From: Chitinophagaceae bacterium
GTDB lineage: Bacteria; Bacteroidota; Bacteroidia; Chitinophagales; Chitinophagaceae
Direction: 5' to 3'
Assembly (NCBI GenBank): GCA_019745155.1
Contig: JAIETM010000009.1
Coordinates: 56,191-120,190, forward strand
Length of the DNA: 64,000 bases
The notes beneath the pieces were generated by a model. It worked only from the letters and a program-made list of their open reading frames with translations. It did no database searches and had not been told where the DNA came from. The translations under genes and the position numbers were made by a program. Each line of letters starts with the position of its first letter. Within the stretch, counting starts at the first letter, position 1. Shown piece by piece: positions 53,724 to 63,999 of the stretch.

Positions 53724-54689
53724 ATGAAATGCGCTGATATTCAACTGCTCAACGAAAAAGAGACCCGCGCCGGTTTTGGCGAGGGTGTGTATGAAGCCGG
53801 AAAAGCCAATGAAAATGTAGTAGTACTTACTGCAGATTTAGCCGGTTCACTCAAGCTGGGACCCTTCATGAAAGAATTCCCCAATCGTTTTGTGCAGTGC
53901 GGTATCGCCGAAGCCAATATGATGGGCATTGCAGCCGGTTTAACCATCGGCGGCAAAATTCCATACACCACTACTTTCGCGAATTTCTCTACCGGTCGCG
54001 TGTACGACCAGATTCGTCAGAGCATTGCCTATAGCGGTAAGAATGTAAAGATTTGTGCATCACATGCGGGTCTGACTTTGGGCGAAGATGGTGCTACCCA
54101 CCAGATTCTGGAAGATATTGGTTTGATGAAGATGCTGCCTGGTATGACAGTGATTGTGCCTTGCGATTTCAACCAAACCAAAGCGGCTACCAAAGCCATC
54201 GCGAATTATGAAGGTCCGGTTTACCTGCGTTTCGGCCGACCAAAATGGGCCAACTTCACCAAGGAAGATGGCAGCGATTTCGTGATTGGTAAAGCACAAC
54301 AACTGAGCGAAGGAAAAGACGTGAGCATTTTCGCTTGCGGTCACTTGGTTTGGAAAGCTGTTGAAGCGGGCAAACAATTAGAAGCAAAAGGCTATAGTGT
54401 TGAAATAATCAATATACACACCATTAAGCCATTGGACGAAGAAGCCATCATTCGTTCTATCAGCAAAACCAAATGTGCTGTTACCTGCGAAGAGCATAAT
54501 GTTTTAGGCGGTTTGGGTGATAGCATTGCACAAGTGGCAGCACGTCATTGCCCCATTCCTATTGAGTACATCGGCACCAACGATACCTTTGGTGAAAGCG
54601 GTACACCCAATCAATTACTCGTGAAGTATGGATTGGACACACCGAATATTGTTGCAGCTGCAGAGAAAGTAATGAGCAGAAAAGCATAA
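53724..54689 (+). CDS. Transketolase C-terminal half
   Basis: A 321-aa protein covering the pyrimidine-binding and C-terminal domains of a split transketolase (relatives are named transketolase family protein). The start is NEKETRAGFGEGVYEAG, the cofactor-pairing glutamate lies in CGIAEANMMG, and the C-terminal block is EEHNVLGGLGDSIAQV. The N-terminal, thiamine-diphosphate-binding half is not in this neighbourhood, though split pairs are often adjacent. It would act with that half in the pentose phosphate pathway. A perfect palindromic terminator follows. Confidence 0.88.
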   Translation: MKCADIQLLNEKETRAGFGEGVYEAGKANENVVVLTADLAGSLKLGPFMKEFPNRFVQCGIAEANMMGIAAGLTIGGKIPYTTTFANFSTGRVYDQIRQSIAYSGKNVKICASHAGLTLGEDGATHQILEDIGLMKMLPGMTVIVPCDFNQTKAATKAIANYEGPVYLRFGRPKWANFTKEDGSDFVIGKAQQLSEGKDVSIFACGHLVWKAVEAGKQLEAKGYSVEIINIHTIKPLDEEAIIRSISKTKCAVTCEEHNVLGGLGDSIAQVAARHCPIPIEYIGTNDTFGESGTPNQLLVKYGLDTPNIVAAAEKVMSRKA

Positions 54690-54694
54690 AAAAA

Positions 54695-54719
54695 CCCCCA
54701 CGGTACCGTGGGGGTTTTT
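54695..54719 (+). terminator. Perfect palindromic terminator
   Basis: A 10-bp perfect inverted repeat (CCCCCACGGT / ACCGTGGGGG, no loop) followed by TTTTT and preceded by A residues. It may work in both directions. Confidence 0.9.
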
Positions 54720-54730
54720 ATTTTAGAACT

Positions 54731-55303
54731 ATGAAAAACCTGCTGCTCGTAATCGCGTTTCTGTTTACTTCTGCTTCACATGCACAGTTTGCTTTGCATT
54801 TTGATAGTACGGGTCTGTATGTAAATGGCAATCATGTACCCAACAAACTTGATGCTAAAAGAGTAAAGCAGATAGCCGGACAGTACACATCTTCTTATAC
54901 GCTTGGTGAAATGGATTGGGAAAACGGATTAAGAGATCGTGATCTGAAAGTCTGCTTCAACTATAAGCCAAATGGTTTTTCCATCGGCTATCGAAAAAAA
55001 TATTTCGACTTCGGCGTTGTCTTCTTAAGTATCCATCGATATTCAGATAAAAAGAATAAGACCGAAGGTGTCATTTTTGATAATAGCGTAACAGTAGATG
55101 ATTTTAGAATGGATACCTCCAGCAATTACGATCAAGTAAAACAAGGCTTAGCAAAACACCTACTAGTGTATGATGACGAATACAATTTATTCAAGCAGGT
55201 TTATGCACCTATACTCTATTATGCCATATATGGGCATATTGTAAAATTCTATTTTCTACCCCGAAGCAATAAGCTCAGCTTTATCAAAGTGTATAGAAAA
55301 TAA
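54731..55303 (+). CDS. Secreted protein of unknown function
   Basis: A 190-aa exported protein with signal peptide MKNLLLVIAFLFTSASHAQ. The mature part is beta-rich and aromatic (FSIGYRKKYFDFGVVFLSIH). No family is recognised. It lies alone after a terminator and ends one base before the convergent PdxH gene. Confidence 0.65.
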   Translation: MKNLLLVIAFLFTSASHAQFALHFDSTGLYVNGNHVPNKLDAKRVKQIAGQYTSSYTLGEMDWENGLRDRDLKVCFNYKPNGFSIGYRKKYFDFGVVFLSIHRYSDKKNKTEGVIFDNSVTVDDFRMDTSSNYDQVKQGLAKHLLVYDDEYNLFKQVYAPILYYAIYGHIVKFYFLPRSNKLSFIKVYRK

Positions 55304-55969
55304 TTAAGGCGCCAGTCTTTCAATTTTCCAACCACCATCTGCTTGTAAGGTGTAACGAATGCGGTCGTGCATGCGACTGCTACGACCCTGCCAAAACTCT
55401 ACCGTGTGTGGCTTCACCACAAAACCACCCCAATGTGGCGGACGAGGAATATTTTCTGTTCCATACTGCTCTTCGTATTGCAAGTAGTTTTGCTCAATAA
55501 CTTTTCTGCTTTCTATCACCTGACTTTGCGGCGAACTCCATGCACCAATTCTACTGCCCGCAGGGCGTGAGAAGAAATACGCATCACTATCTGCATCGGA
55601 TAATTTTTCGACGCGGCCTTCAACACATACTTGTCTTTCCAGTTCCTTCCAGAAAAACACCAATGATGCATGTGGATTGGCTGCAAGGTCTTGTCCCTTA
55701 TGGCTATTATAATTCGTGAAGAACACAAATCCATTTGTATCATAACCCTTGAGCAAACAAATACGTGCAGCAGGTATGCCTTGCGCGTTGGCTGTTGCTA
55801 CAGTCATGGCATTGGGTTCATCAATCTTGCTGTCCATCACATCATGCCACCAATGGCCGAACTGTGCAAACGGATCTTTGGCCACATCGGCTTCGTTCAG
55901 CGCTTTCAGTTTATAGTCTCTTCTTAAATCTGCAATATGTTGCTGGTGCTGATGATGGTGCGTACTCAT
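55304..55969 (-). CDS. pdxH: Pyridoxamine 5'-phosphate oxidase
   Basis: A 221-aa FMN enzyme that makes pyridoxal 5'-phosphate from the pyridoxine or pyridoxamine phosphates, the last step of B6 supply. Typical blocks are LRRDYKLKALNE, DEPNAMTVATA, FVFFTNYNSHKGQDL, FSRPAGSRIGAWSSPQSQVI, and the C-terminal PHWGGFVVKPHTVEFWQG and SSRMHDRI. The start at 55969 (MSTHHHQHQQ) is chosen over an upstream in-frame start. The length is normal. It is a single gene. Confidence 0.95.
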   Translation of the reverse strand: MSTHHHQHQQHIADLRRDYKLKALNEADVAKDPFAQFGHWWHDVMDSKIDEPNAMTVATANAQGIPAARICLLKGYDTNGFVFFTNYNSHKGQDLAANPHASLVFFWKELERQVCVEGRVEKLSDADSDAYFFSRPAGSRIGAWSSPQSQVIESRKVIEQNYLQYEEQYGTENIPRPPHWGGFVVKPHTVEFWQGRSSRMHDRIRYTLQADGGWKIERLAP

Positions 55970-56037
55970 AACCCTTATTTGAATCACGAAATTACGCAAT
56001 CATTGGCCTGCAGACTACTGACAATTATCAGCAGGGC

Positions 56038-56072
56038 ATAAAAAAGGGGCTGTTTGTTCAACAACCCCTTTC
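56038..56072 (-). terminator. Terminator after the RND pump gene
   Basis: AAAGGGG/CCCCTTT stem with a partly paired loop, followed on the minus strand by TTTTTTATG, about 20 bases after the pump stop. Confidence 0.8.
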
Positions 56073-56088
56073 GATACGCTTATGCTAA

Positions 56089-59000
56089 TTATTCAGTAAT
56101 CGTTGTGTGTTTGGTGCCATGCTTGGAACTGATATAGGTGTACACCGCAGGAATTACAAATAAAGTCAATACCAGCGAGAACAAGAGACCGCCTACCACT
56201 ACAATACCCAAAGGCATACGGCTGGTTGCAGCTGCACCCAAACTCAATGCAATTGGTAAGGCTCCGAGCGCAGTTGCTAAGCTCGTCATCAGAATCGGGC
56301 GCAAACGCTGTGTAGACGCTTCTAAGACCGCTTGTGTTTTACCCAAGCCTGCTTCACGCTTTTTGTTGGCGAACTCTACAATCAGGATACCGTTCTTGGT
56401 TACCAAGCCTATGAGCATAATCATACCAATCTGCGAAAAGATATTCAGTGTTTGATCGAACAACCACAGACTGAGTAATGCACCTGCCATTGCAAGCGGT
56501 ACTGTTAACATGATGGTGAATGGATCTTTGAAACTTTCGAACTGCGCAGCCAATACCAGGTAAATCAACACCAATGCCAAACCAAAGGCAAAGCTGGTGT
56601 TAGATGAACTTTCGCGGAAATCGCGTGACGGACCACTTAAGTCTGTTGAGAAACTTTCATCCAACAATTTATCTGCAATGGCCTGCATGGCTTTTACACC
56701 ATCACCAATGGTCTTGCCTTCTGCCAATGATGCAGAGATAGTCGCCGATTTGAAACGATTGAAGTGATAGAGTGTGGGCGGATTTGAATTCTCTTCCATC
56801 TTGATCACAGAAGTGATGGGGATATTCTCACCGCGGCTATTGCGCACATACAACTTTTCTATAGATGCAGGATCTTTTCTATCAGCCAATTCTACCTGTG
56901 CAATTACCTGGTACTGCATACCATTGCTCACATAATAAGCAATACGTCGGCCGCTGAAGGCACTGGATACCACATCGGCTACATCAGCAATATTCAAACC
57001 CAGATCACGGGCTTTGATACGATCGATGGTTAATTGCAGTTCCGGCTTATTGAATTTCAAATTCGCATCTACGTTCTGGAAGGTTTTATCCTTTCTCGCT
57101 TCGTCCAAAAACTTGGGTACAATGGCTTTGAGTTTTTCAAAATCCAGGTTTTGTACAATAAACTGCACGGGCAAAGAACCACGAGAACCCAAACCAATAG
57201 AAATGGTTTGTTCTTCTACGGGGAAGATGCGCACATTGTTGAAACGTGCCAGCTTCTTACTCAACTCCCGCGCAATCTCGCTTTGTGTTTTATCGCGCTC
57301 TTCAGGTTCAACCAGTTTCAAACGCGCAGTACCACTATTTACACCGCTACTACCAAAACCGGGTACAGCTGCAAACACAAATGATTTCTCTTTAATAGAA
57401 TCAGACAAATAACTAATCAGTCTGTCTCCTGTCTCTACCATATAACCATAACTCGCACCTTCGGGACCACTTAACTGAAAACGAATATTGCTTCTGTCTT
57501 CCAAAGGAGCAATCTCACTTTGCAGATTCTTTCCTACAAAAAAGATGAGGGCTCCACACAAGGCCACAATTACCCAGGCCATCCAGCGAACACGCAGAAA
57601 ACCTGCCAGCATATTCTTGTAGCCATTTTCCATACCGCGGAAAATGAATTCAGTTTTCTCGTAAAACTTACCATGCCCTTTCTTGCGCGTAAGCAATACG
57701 TTCAATACAGGTGTGATGGTCAATGATACAAAAGCAGATACCAATACCGCACCGGCAACCACTACACCAAACTCACGGAACAAACTACCCACAAAACCTT
57801 GTAAGAAAATTACCGGCATGAACACTACGGCCAGTGTGATTGACGTAGAGATAACAGCGAAGAAGATTTCCTTACTACCCTCCAGTGCTGCTTTCTTGAT
57901 GGGCAAGCCCATCTCCATTTTTCGGAAGATGTTTTCTGTTACCACAATACCATCATCCACCACGAGACCAGTCGCTAGTACAATACCCAGTAAGGTCAAT
58001 ACATTCACCGAGAAACCGGCGATATACATGATGAAGAAAGTAGCTACCAATGAAATAGGAATATCAATCAGCGGACGAATGGCAATCATGAAATTTCTAA
58101 AGAAGAATAAGATTACCAATACTACCAGACTGAATGCAATCAACAGTGTTTCTTCTACTTCTTTGATTGATTTGCGCACGTTCTGCGTAGTATCAATCAG
58201 CGTAGTCATCTGCACATCACTTTTCTGTGTGCGCTTCAGATCTTCTAATCGCTTATAAAACTCATCAGCAATCTTGATATAGTTAGCGCCCGGCTGCGGA
58301 ATGATGGCAATACCCACTGCATTCACCCCATTCAAGCGCCAGCTGAACTCTTCGTTCTCAGGACCAATCTCCACCTTAGCTACATCACTCAAACGAACAA
58401 TACCATTGGCATCTTCGCGAATGATGAGATCACTGAAATCTTTTTCTGTGCTTAGGCGACCGATAGCGCGAATGACCATCTCTGTCTTATCACCATAAAT
58501 TTTACCGGAAGGAATTTCTACGTTTTCTCTGTTCAGCACATTACGCACATCGCTGAAAGTAACGTTGTAGGCATTTAGTTTGTCCGGATCAAACCAGATG
58601 CGCATACTTGGTCGCTTCTGTCCGAATATGTTTACCGCACTTACTTCTGGAATGGTTTGAAAACGTTGCTGTAAAACATTCTCTGTGTAATCACTCAGCT
58701 CCAACAAACTCTTGCTCGCACTTTGCACGGCGAGGAGAATGATGAAGTCGCCACCAACATCCGATTTACTTACTACGGGTGGCGCATCCAAATCTTGCGG
58801 CAGACTACGTATGGCCTGACTCACTTTATCGCGCACATCGTTCGCGGCAGCTTCGAGATCTGCATCCAAATTAAACTCCACCGTAATATTACTGCTACCT
58901 ACAGAGCTGGAAGAAGAGATATTGCGGATACCTTGAATACCATTGATGGACTTCTCCAAAGGCTCAGTAATCTGGCTTTCGATGATATCAGAGTTGGCAC

Positions 59001-59157
59001 CGGCATAAGAAGTACGCACGTTAATGATTGGCGGATCCACTGCCGGATATTCGCGCACAGCCAGAAATGTATAACCTACAGCACCAAATAAGATGATGAG
59101 TAAGTTCATCACGGTGGCCAGTACCGGCCTGCGCAATGCTAATTCAGAAATATTCAT
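56089..59157 (-). CDS. RND-family efflux pump, inner-membrane subunit
   Basis: A 1022-aa hydrophobe/amphiphile efflux (AcrB/MexB-like) transporter of the RND superfamily. The N-terminus is MNISELALRRPVLATVMNLL, and the proton-relay pair is the DD in ATGLVVDDGIVVTEN in the fourth membrane helix near residue 400. Twelve membrane helices and two large periplasmic loops fit the family. It exports drugs or metabolites using the proton gradient, together with the adaptor gene just upstream. No outer-membrane channel gene is visible in the window. Confidence 0.95.
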   Translation of the reverse strand: MNISELALRRPVLATVMNLLIILFGAVGYTFLAVREYPAVDPPIINVRTSYAGANSDIIESQITEPLEKSINGIQGIRNISSSSSVGSSNITVEFNLDADLEAAANDVRDKVSQAIRSLPQDLDAPPVVSKSDVGGDFIILLAVQSASKSLLELSDYTENVLQQRFQTIPEVSAVNIFGQKRPSMRIWFDPDKLNAYNVTFSDVRNVLNRENVEIPSGKIYGDKTEMVIRAIGRLSTEKDFSDLIIREDANGIVRLSDVAKVEIGPENEEFSWRLNGVNAVGIAIIPQPGANYIKIADEFYKRLEDLKRTQKSDVQMTTLIDTTQNVRKSIKEVEETLLIAFSLVVLVILFFFRNFMIAIRPLIDIPISLVATFFIMYIAGFSVNVLTLLGIVLATGLVVDDGIVVTENIFRKMEMGLPIKKAALEGSKEIFFAVISTSITLAVVFMPVIFLQGFVGSLFREFGVVVAGAVLVSAFVSLTITPVLNVLLTRKKGHGKFYEKTEFIFRGMENGYKNMLAGFLRVRWMAWVIVALCGALIFFVGKNLQSEIAPLEDRSNIRFQLSGPEGASYGYMVETGDRLISYLSDSIKEKSFVFAAVPGFGSSGVNSGTARLKLVEPEERDKTQSEIARELSKKLARFNNVRIFPVEEQTISIGLGSRGSLPVQFIVQNLDFEKLKAIVPKFLDEARKDKTFQNVDANLKFNKPELQLTIDRIKARDLGLNIADVADVVSSAFSGRRIAYYVSNGMQYQVIAQVELADRKDPASIEKLYVRNSRGENIPITSVIKMEENSNPPTLYHFNRFKSATISASLAEGKTIGDGVKAMQAIADKLLDESFSTDLSGPSRDFRESSSNTSFAFGLALVLIYLVLAAQFESFKDPFTIMLTVPLAMAGALLSLWLFDQTLNIFSQIGMIMLIGLVTKNGILIVEFANKKREAGLGKTQAVLEASTQRLRPILMTSLATALGALPIALSLGAAATSRMPLGIVVVGGLLFSLVLTLFVIPAVYTYISSKHGTKHTTITE

Positions 59158-59177
59158 ACCCTTCTACTCCAGTTTCT

Positions 59178-60233
59178 TTATTGAAGAATGTCTTTCAGTT
59201 GCTTTACGCTACGCACTTTTACATTGCTGTTGGGACGCACAAAGAGTACACCTGTTACCACCACACTATCACCCACACTCAACCCTTTGGTTACTTCTAC
59301 AAATCCGCTGCTGCGTAAACCGGTTTCTACATTTACAATTAAACCCTTGCCATCTTTTACCACAGCTACTTGCTTAGAACGCGCATCCGGAATAATGCTA
59401 TTGGTAGGCACCAGAATACTGCTGTTACTGCCACCTGCATTCAGATACACTTTCACGAAACTACCTGGTTGAATTGGTGCACCATTCACCGTTGCACGCA
59501 CTTTCAGGTTACGCGTTGTAGCGTTGATCTCTGGTTCTGTTGCAATGATGGTAGCACTACGTTTATTGTTTTGTGCACCTGCAGTAATTTGAACAGCGGC
59601 GCCTTTTCTGATATAACCCGCATAACGCTCAGGCACCGTGAAATCAATTTTGGAACGATCTACTTGTTGCAGGGTTGCGAAAACATTCGCAGGTGTTACA
59701 TAAGCACCCGGACTCACTTGACGCAGACCTAGCAAACCATCGAATGGTGCTTTGATATAGGTCTTCTCAATCTGTGCTTTGTAAAAATCCATATCTGCTT
59801 TCAGGTTATTCACCTGTGTAACAACAGCATCGTAATCTGCTTGGTTGATACCGTTGATCGCAACAAGCTTGCGCAATCTGGCTTCGTTCTTCTCTGCCAG
59901 ATCTAATTGCGATTTGGTTTTATTCAACTGTGCTTGCAAATCAGCATCATTGATGCGCGCCAACACAGTGCCTTTCGCCACACGTGTTCCTTCCGGAATA
60001 TTCAATAATGTGAGTCGGCCACTGACTTCAGGTCTGATTTCGATTGACTCGGCAGGTATCACTGTACCATTTGCCTCTACTGTATTAGACACTGCTTGTG
60101 TACTGGCAATGATGACATCTACGATAGTAGCATTAGGGCCCTGTTGTTTGGGGGCTTCTTTCTTTTTCTCTTTACAGCCGATGCTAAGTAGCAAAACGGC
60201 CAAACCTGCGCATAGGATGGAATGTCTGATCAA
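59178..60233 (-). CDS. RND efflux adaptor (membrane fusion) lipoprotein
   Basis: A 351-aa periplasmic adaptor. Its signal and lipobox (IRHSILCAGLAVLLLSIGC) imply a start at the TTG at 60233; a longer frame to 60323 would begin in the T run of the rho terminator and is unlikely. The adaptor domains follow: the lipoyl halves SIEIRPEVSGRLTLLNIPEG and KAPFDGLLGLRQVSPGAYV around a coiled coil, then beta-barrel and C-terminal strands. It links the pump (20 bases downstream) to an outer-membrane channel encoded elsewhere. Confidence 0.9.
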   Translation of the reverse strand: MIRHSILCAGLAVLLLSIGCKEKKKEAPKQQGPNATIVDVIIASTQAVSNTVEANGTVIPAESIEIRPEVSGRLTLLNIPEGTRVAKGTVLARINDADLQAQLNKTKSQLDLAEKNEARLRKLVAINGINQADYDAVVTQVNNLKADMDFYKAQIEKTYIKAPFDGLLGLRQVSPGAYVTPANVFATLQQVDRSKIDFTVPERYAGYIRKGAAVQITAGAQNNKRSATIIATEPEINATTRNLKVRATVNGAPIQPGSFVKVYLNAGGSNSSILVPTNSIIPDARSKQVAVVKDGKGLIVNVETGLRSSGFVEVTKGLSVGDSVVVTGVLFVRPNSNVKVRSVKQLKDILQ

Positions 60234-60321
60234 TGTTGAAGCTTTAAGAGTCGTAAAATTAACGCTTTCACCCCCGCTTTTATGCAAGAGATTGGATGAA
60301 TGGCTGCGCGATAGATGCCAC

Positions 60322-60354
60322 AAAAAAGGCGATACAGTGAATGCATCGCCTTTG
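60322..60354 (-). terminator. Terminator of rho
   Basis: AAAGGCGAT/ATCGCCTTT stem on the minus strand, then TTTTTTG, about 20 bases after the rho stop. Confidence 0.85.
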
Positions 60355-60374
60355 TATTAATTTTTTGATGGAAA

Positions 60375-61973
60375 TCAACCATTCATGCTGGCCAAAAACT
60401 CTTCGTTGCTCTTGGTACCACGCATACGCTTGAGCAGTTCGCTCATCGCTTCTTCGGTATTCATATCGTTGATGTAAAGACGCAGGATATTCATGCGACC
60501 CAATACATCCTTTTCCAGCAAGAGATCATCACGTCTGGTAGAAGACGCCACCAGGTCAATAGCAGGGAAGATGCGCTTGTTCGCCAAACGACGATCCAGC
60601 TGCAATTCCATATTACCCGTACCCTTGAATTCTTCGAAGATCACTTCATCCATCTTAGAACCTGTATCAATCAGGGCTGTTGCCAGGATGGTGAGAGAAC
60701 CACCGTTCTCGATCTTACGCGCAGCACCAAAGAACTGCTTAGGCTTCTGCATAGCATTTGCTTCCACACCACCAGACAACACTTTACCTGAAGCAGGTGC
60801 TACTGTGTTGTGAGCACGCGCCAGACGCGTGATAGAATCCAGCAGGATCACCACATCGTGGCCGCATTCCACCAAACGCTTGGCTTTCTGTAGCGCGATG
60901 GTAGATACTTTCACGTGCTTTTCAGCTGGTTCATCGAAAGTAGATGCCAATACTTCTGCGCGTACGCTGCGCTCCATATCGGTTACTTCTTCCGGACGCT
61001 CATCAATCAGCACCACCATCAGGTAAACCTCAGGGTGATTGGCTGCAATGGCGTTGGCCACTTCTTTCAGCAACATGGTCTTACCCACTTTCGGTTGGGC
61101 TACGATCAAACCACGCTGGCCCTTACCAATAGGGGTAAAGAGGTCCATAATACGTGTGCTGAAATTGCTAGGTGTAGTAAAGAGGTTGAGTTTCTCGAAA
61201 GGAAACAGTGGTGTCAGGTAATCGAATGGTACACGATCGCGTACTTCATCCGGACGCTTACCATTGATGCTGTCAACTTTCAGCAGGGCAAAATATTTTT
61301 CGCCTTCTTTCGGCGGACGCACATAACCTACCACGGTATCACCTGTCTTCAAACCAAACAACTTGATTTGTGAAGGAGACACATATACATCATCCGGAGA
61401 AGAGAGATAGTTGTAATCTGAAGAACGTAGGAAACCATAACCATCAGGCATCATTTCTAATACACCTTCACCCTGAATCATGCCATCAAACTCCACATTG
61501 AAAGCGGGTTCTTTTCTGTTGAACTGTGGTCTCACAGCGGGTTGTGGTGCGGGTTGGTCTTCTGTGGCGGCCAGCATCGCTTCGGCCAGAGAACTGATAT
61601 TGTCAGCAGGCTTTTCAGCACTTTCTTCTGATGTGCTATTGGCATTGGGTACAGCCGCTTCTGCAGCAGGCGCTATTTTCTCAATGCGAGGCTTACGGCC
61701 ACGACGACCTTTCTGCTCATCGGCAGGAGCATCGCCCATTACCTCGGCTTCTTCGCTACCGTTTCCGGTTGAAGCCACCACGGTAGCTGGTTTGCGACCA
61801 CGTTTTTTCTTGCCATCATCTTTGGCGTCGCTAGATTGAACGGCCTGACTATCAAGGATTTTGTAGATCAGGTCTTGCTTGTTGAGTTTCTTGGCGTTGG
61901 CAATCTGCAGTTGCTCGGCTATGTCCAGCAGCTCGGGCAGCAGCATGTCGTTCAGTTGTAAAATGTCGTACAT
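60375..61973 (-). CDS. rho: Transcription termination factor Rho with basic N-terminal extension
   Basis: A 532-aa hexameric RNA helicase that ends transcription. The ATG at 61973 (MYDILQLND) is chosen over a TTG two codons earlier. After a Rho N-terminal domain ([19 protein letters not shown]) comes a long low-complexity extension with two AT-hook-like RGRKP motifs at 58-62 and 91-95, then the RNA-binding fold ([26 protein letters not shown]), Walker [11 protein letters not shown] and [18 protein letters not shown]. Extensions of this kind are known in this phylum and may affect RNA binding. It is a single gene with its own terminator. Confidence 0.95.
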   Translation of the reverse strand: MYDILQLNDMLLPELLDIAEQLQIANAKKLNKQDLIYKILDSQAVQSSDAKDDGKKKRGRKPATVVASTGNGSEEAEVMGDAPADEQKGRRGRKPRIEKIAPAAEAAVPNANSTSEESAEKPADNISSLAEAMLAATEDQPAPQPAVRPQFNRKEPAFNVEFDGMIQGEGVLEMMPDGYGFLRSSDYNYLSSPDDVYVSPSQIKLFGLKTGDTVVGYVRPPKEGEKYFALLKVDSINGKRPDEVRDRVPFDYLTPLFPFEKLNLFTTPSNFSTRIMDLFTPIGKGQRGLIVAQPKVGKTMLLKEVANAIAANHPEVYLMVVLIDERPEEVTDMERSVRAEVLASTFDEPAEKHVKVSTIALQKAKRLVECGHDVVILLDSITRLARAHNTVAPASGKVLSGGVEANAMQKPKQFFGAARKIENGGSLTILATALIDTGSKMDEVIFEEFKGTGNMELQLDRRLANKRIFPAIDLVASSTRRDDLLLEKDVLGRMNILRLYINDMNTEEAMSELLKRMRGTKSNEEFLASMNG

Positions 61974-62253
61974 AATCAATATTCAAATGAAATCAATACC
62001 TGCCTGTCATGCATTTACGTAAGGAAGGTGGAGATAAAACAGATTTTTGTTTGAGACGAGTTGCCGGGGCAACCGGGGAAGAATCACTGATGTTTGCCGA
62101 GGGATATTCGGAGGCTCAGCTGGTTTCCGTTGCAATGTTAGGCAGTTTTTTGAGAAAAAAACCATTTTTCACGGCTTTTTATGCCAATGGCGATGGGCAA
62201 ACCCTTGTGCGGCGGCGAGTTTGGTTATCTTTGCCGCCCGAAAGCAAGCAATC

Positions 62254-63705
62254 ATGTTTAACAACAGAACCAGGATCAAGGCTTTGCTGGCGATGGAGCC
62301 GGCCAATCAGGAAATCACCGTAATGGGATGGGTGCGCACCTTCCGTAACAACCAGTTTATTGCGCTCAATGATGGTAGCACCAATAATAATCTGCAGGTA
62401 GTGGTAGAACTGGGCCTGCTGGATGATGCAACTCTGAAGCGCATCACCACAGGTGCATCCCTCAAGATTACCGGTGAGCTGGTGGCTTCCTTAGGAAAGG
62501 GACAAACTGTTGAACTGAAGGCTAAGTCGCTGGAAGTGTTGGGCGATAGCGATGCGGAAGCTTATCCTTTGCAGCCTAAAAAACACAGTCTTGAATTTCT
62601 GCGCGAAAAAGCACACTTACGTTTTCGTACCAATACATTCGGCGCGGTATTCCGCGTAAGACATTCATTGGCGTTTGCGATTCACCAATTCTTTCACCAG
62701 AAAGGATTTGTGTACTTGCACACACCCATCATCACTGCCAGTGATGCAGAAGGTGCAGGTGAAATGTTCCGCGTTACTACTTTACCGATGGATGGAACAG
62801 CACCACGCAATGAAGATGGTTCTATCAACTACAAAGAAGATTTCTTTGGCAAGAGCACCAACCTTACTGTAAGCGGACAGTTGGAAGGTGAGTTGGGTGC
62901 CATGGCATTTAGTGAGATCTATACATTCGGACCAACATTCCGTGCAGAGAACTCTAACACAACCCGTCACCTTGCTGAGTTCTGGATGATTGAGCCGGAA
63001 ATGGCTTTCTATGATATTGAAGACAATATGAACCTCGCAGAGGAATTCATCAAGTTTATCATTCGCTTTGCGATGGATCATAACCGTGATGATCTGGAAT
63101 TCCTGGCACAGCGTTTAGCAGAAGAAGAAAAAGCATTGCCACAAGACAAGCGCAGTGAGTTGGGCTTGATTGAAAAGTTAGAGTTTGTACTGAACAATGC
63201 ATTTGAAAGAATTACTTACACAGAAGCCATTGATATTTTATTGAACAGCCCTGCGTACAAGAAAAAGAAATTCCAGTACGAAGTAAAATGGGGCATTGAT
63301 CTGCAGAGTGAACATGAGCGCTACCTCGTAGAAAAGCATTTCAAAAAGCCGGTGATTGTGACCAATTATCCTGCAGCGATCAAGGCATTCTACATGCGTT
63401 TGAATGATGGCTGTGAAGAAGGCAAACAAACAGTTGCTGCCATGGATATTCTTGCGCCGGGCATTGGTGAAATTGTGGGTGGTAGTCAGCGTGAAGAAAG
63501 ATTAGAAAACCTGCTCAAGCGCATGGAAGAATTCCATATTCCTGCAGCGGAGATGGATTGGTATTTGGATACGCGCCGCTTTGGTACGGTACCACATGCA
63601 GGCTTCGGATTAGGTTTCGAGCGTATGGTACAATTCGTAACCGGCATGACGAATATCCGCGATGTGATTGCGTTTGCAAGAACACCTAAGAATTGCGAGT
63701 TTTAA
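62254..63705 (+). CDS. asnS: Asparaginyl-tRNA synthetase
   Basis: A 483-aa class IIb aminoacyl-tRNA synthetase. The start at 62254 ([20 protein letters not shown]) gives the normal length; a longer upstream frame covers non-coding leader and is not used. The N-terminal anticodon-binding OB fold is [19 protein letters not shown]. Motif 2 is [20 protein letters not shown], and motif 3 is [15 protein letters not shown]. It charges tRNA-Asn. It diverges from rho across about 280 bases with no other gene. Confidence 0.95.
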   Translation: MFNNRTRIKALLAMEPANQEITVMGWVRTFRNNQFIALNDGSTNNNLQVVVELGLLDDATLKRITTGASLKITGELVASLGKGQTVELKAKSLEVLGDSDAEAYPLQPKKHSLEFLREKAHLRFRTNTFGAVFRVRHSLAFAIHQFFHQKGFVYLHTPIITASDAEGAGEMFRVTTLPMDGTAPRNEDGSINYKEDFFGKSTNLTVSGQLEGELGAMAFSEIYTFGPTFRAENSNTTRHLAEFWMIEPEMAFYDIEDNMNLAEEFIKFIIRFAMDHNRDDLEFLAQRLAEEEKALPQDKRSELGLIEKLEFVLNNAFERITYTEAIDILLNSPAYKKKKFQYEVKWGIDLQSEHERYLVEKHFKKPVIVTNYPAAIKAFYMRLNDGCEEGKQTVAAMDILAPGIGEIVGGSQREERLENLLKRMEEFHIPAAEMDWYLDTRRFGTVPHAGFGLGFERMVQFVTGMTNIRDVIAFARTPKNCEF

Positions 63706-63760
63706 AAACGGTCTTTGGTCTTTAGCTTATGGCTCATGGTTGATGGACCATAGTTGATAG

Positions 63761-63907
63761 TGTCATGTCCTGATATAGGTTGACAGTTTTATTTGATTTA
63801 GTTTAAGCTGCGCGATGCACATGAGCAGGTATTTTCATGCCTAAAGCCCAGTGAGGACGCAGATTATTGTAGAGATAAATTGTAATAGTCAGGACTTGAT
63901 CTGACAG
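63761..63907. mobile_element. Possible IS3-family deletion derivative
   Basis: Two end-like sequences (TGTCATGTCCTGATATAGG at 63761 and, inverted, CTGTCAGATCAAGTCCTGAC at 63888-63907) frame about 147 bases that hold the end of a transposase gene. They share TGTCA and GTCCTGA words, but not at equal spacing, so this is tentative. Confidence 0.4.
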
Positions 63908-63931
63908 TTTAGGATTTTTCTTTTTCGGTTT
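63803..63931 (-). pseudogene. IS3-family transposase C-terminal remnant
   Basis: A 42-codon minus-strand frame without a start ends ITIYLYNNLRPHWALGMKIP then AHVHRAA. The YNxxRPHxALGxxxP pattern is the C-terminal signature of IS3-type integrase-like transposases. The rest of the gene is missing. Confidence 0.65.
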
Positions 63932-63954
63932 TTATAGAATATTAATTTAAAAAG

Positions 63955-63999
63955 TTAGGCTGCTGGACTTACCTGGTTCAGCAGTTTTTGTTTGGCTAA
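63955..63999 (-). CDS. End of an unidentified gene at the right edge
   Basis: A minus-strand frame runs in from the right edge and stops at 63955 (LAKQKLLNQVSPAA). It may be the end of another transposase gene or a chance frame; 14 codons are too few to say. Confidence 0.25.
   Translation of the reverse strand, partial: LAKQKLLNQVSPAA

Noticed and set aside
60234..60323. Upstream extension of the RND adaptor
   Set aside because: It begins within the T run of the rho terminator; the lipoprotein signal starts at 60233.
62047..62253. Upstream extension of AsnRS
   Set aside because: It adds 69 residues unlike any synthetase; the known N-terminal fold starts just after 62254.
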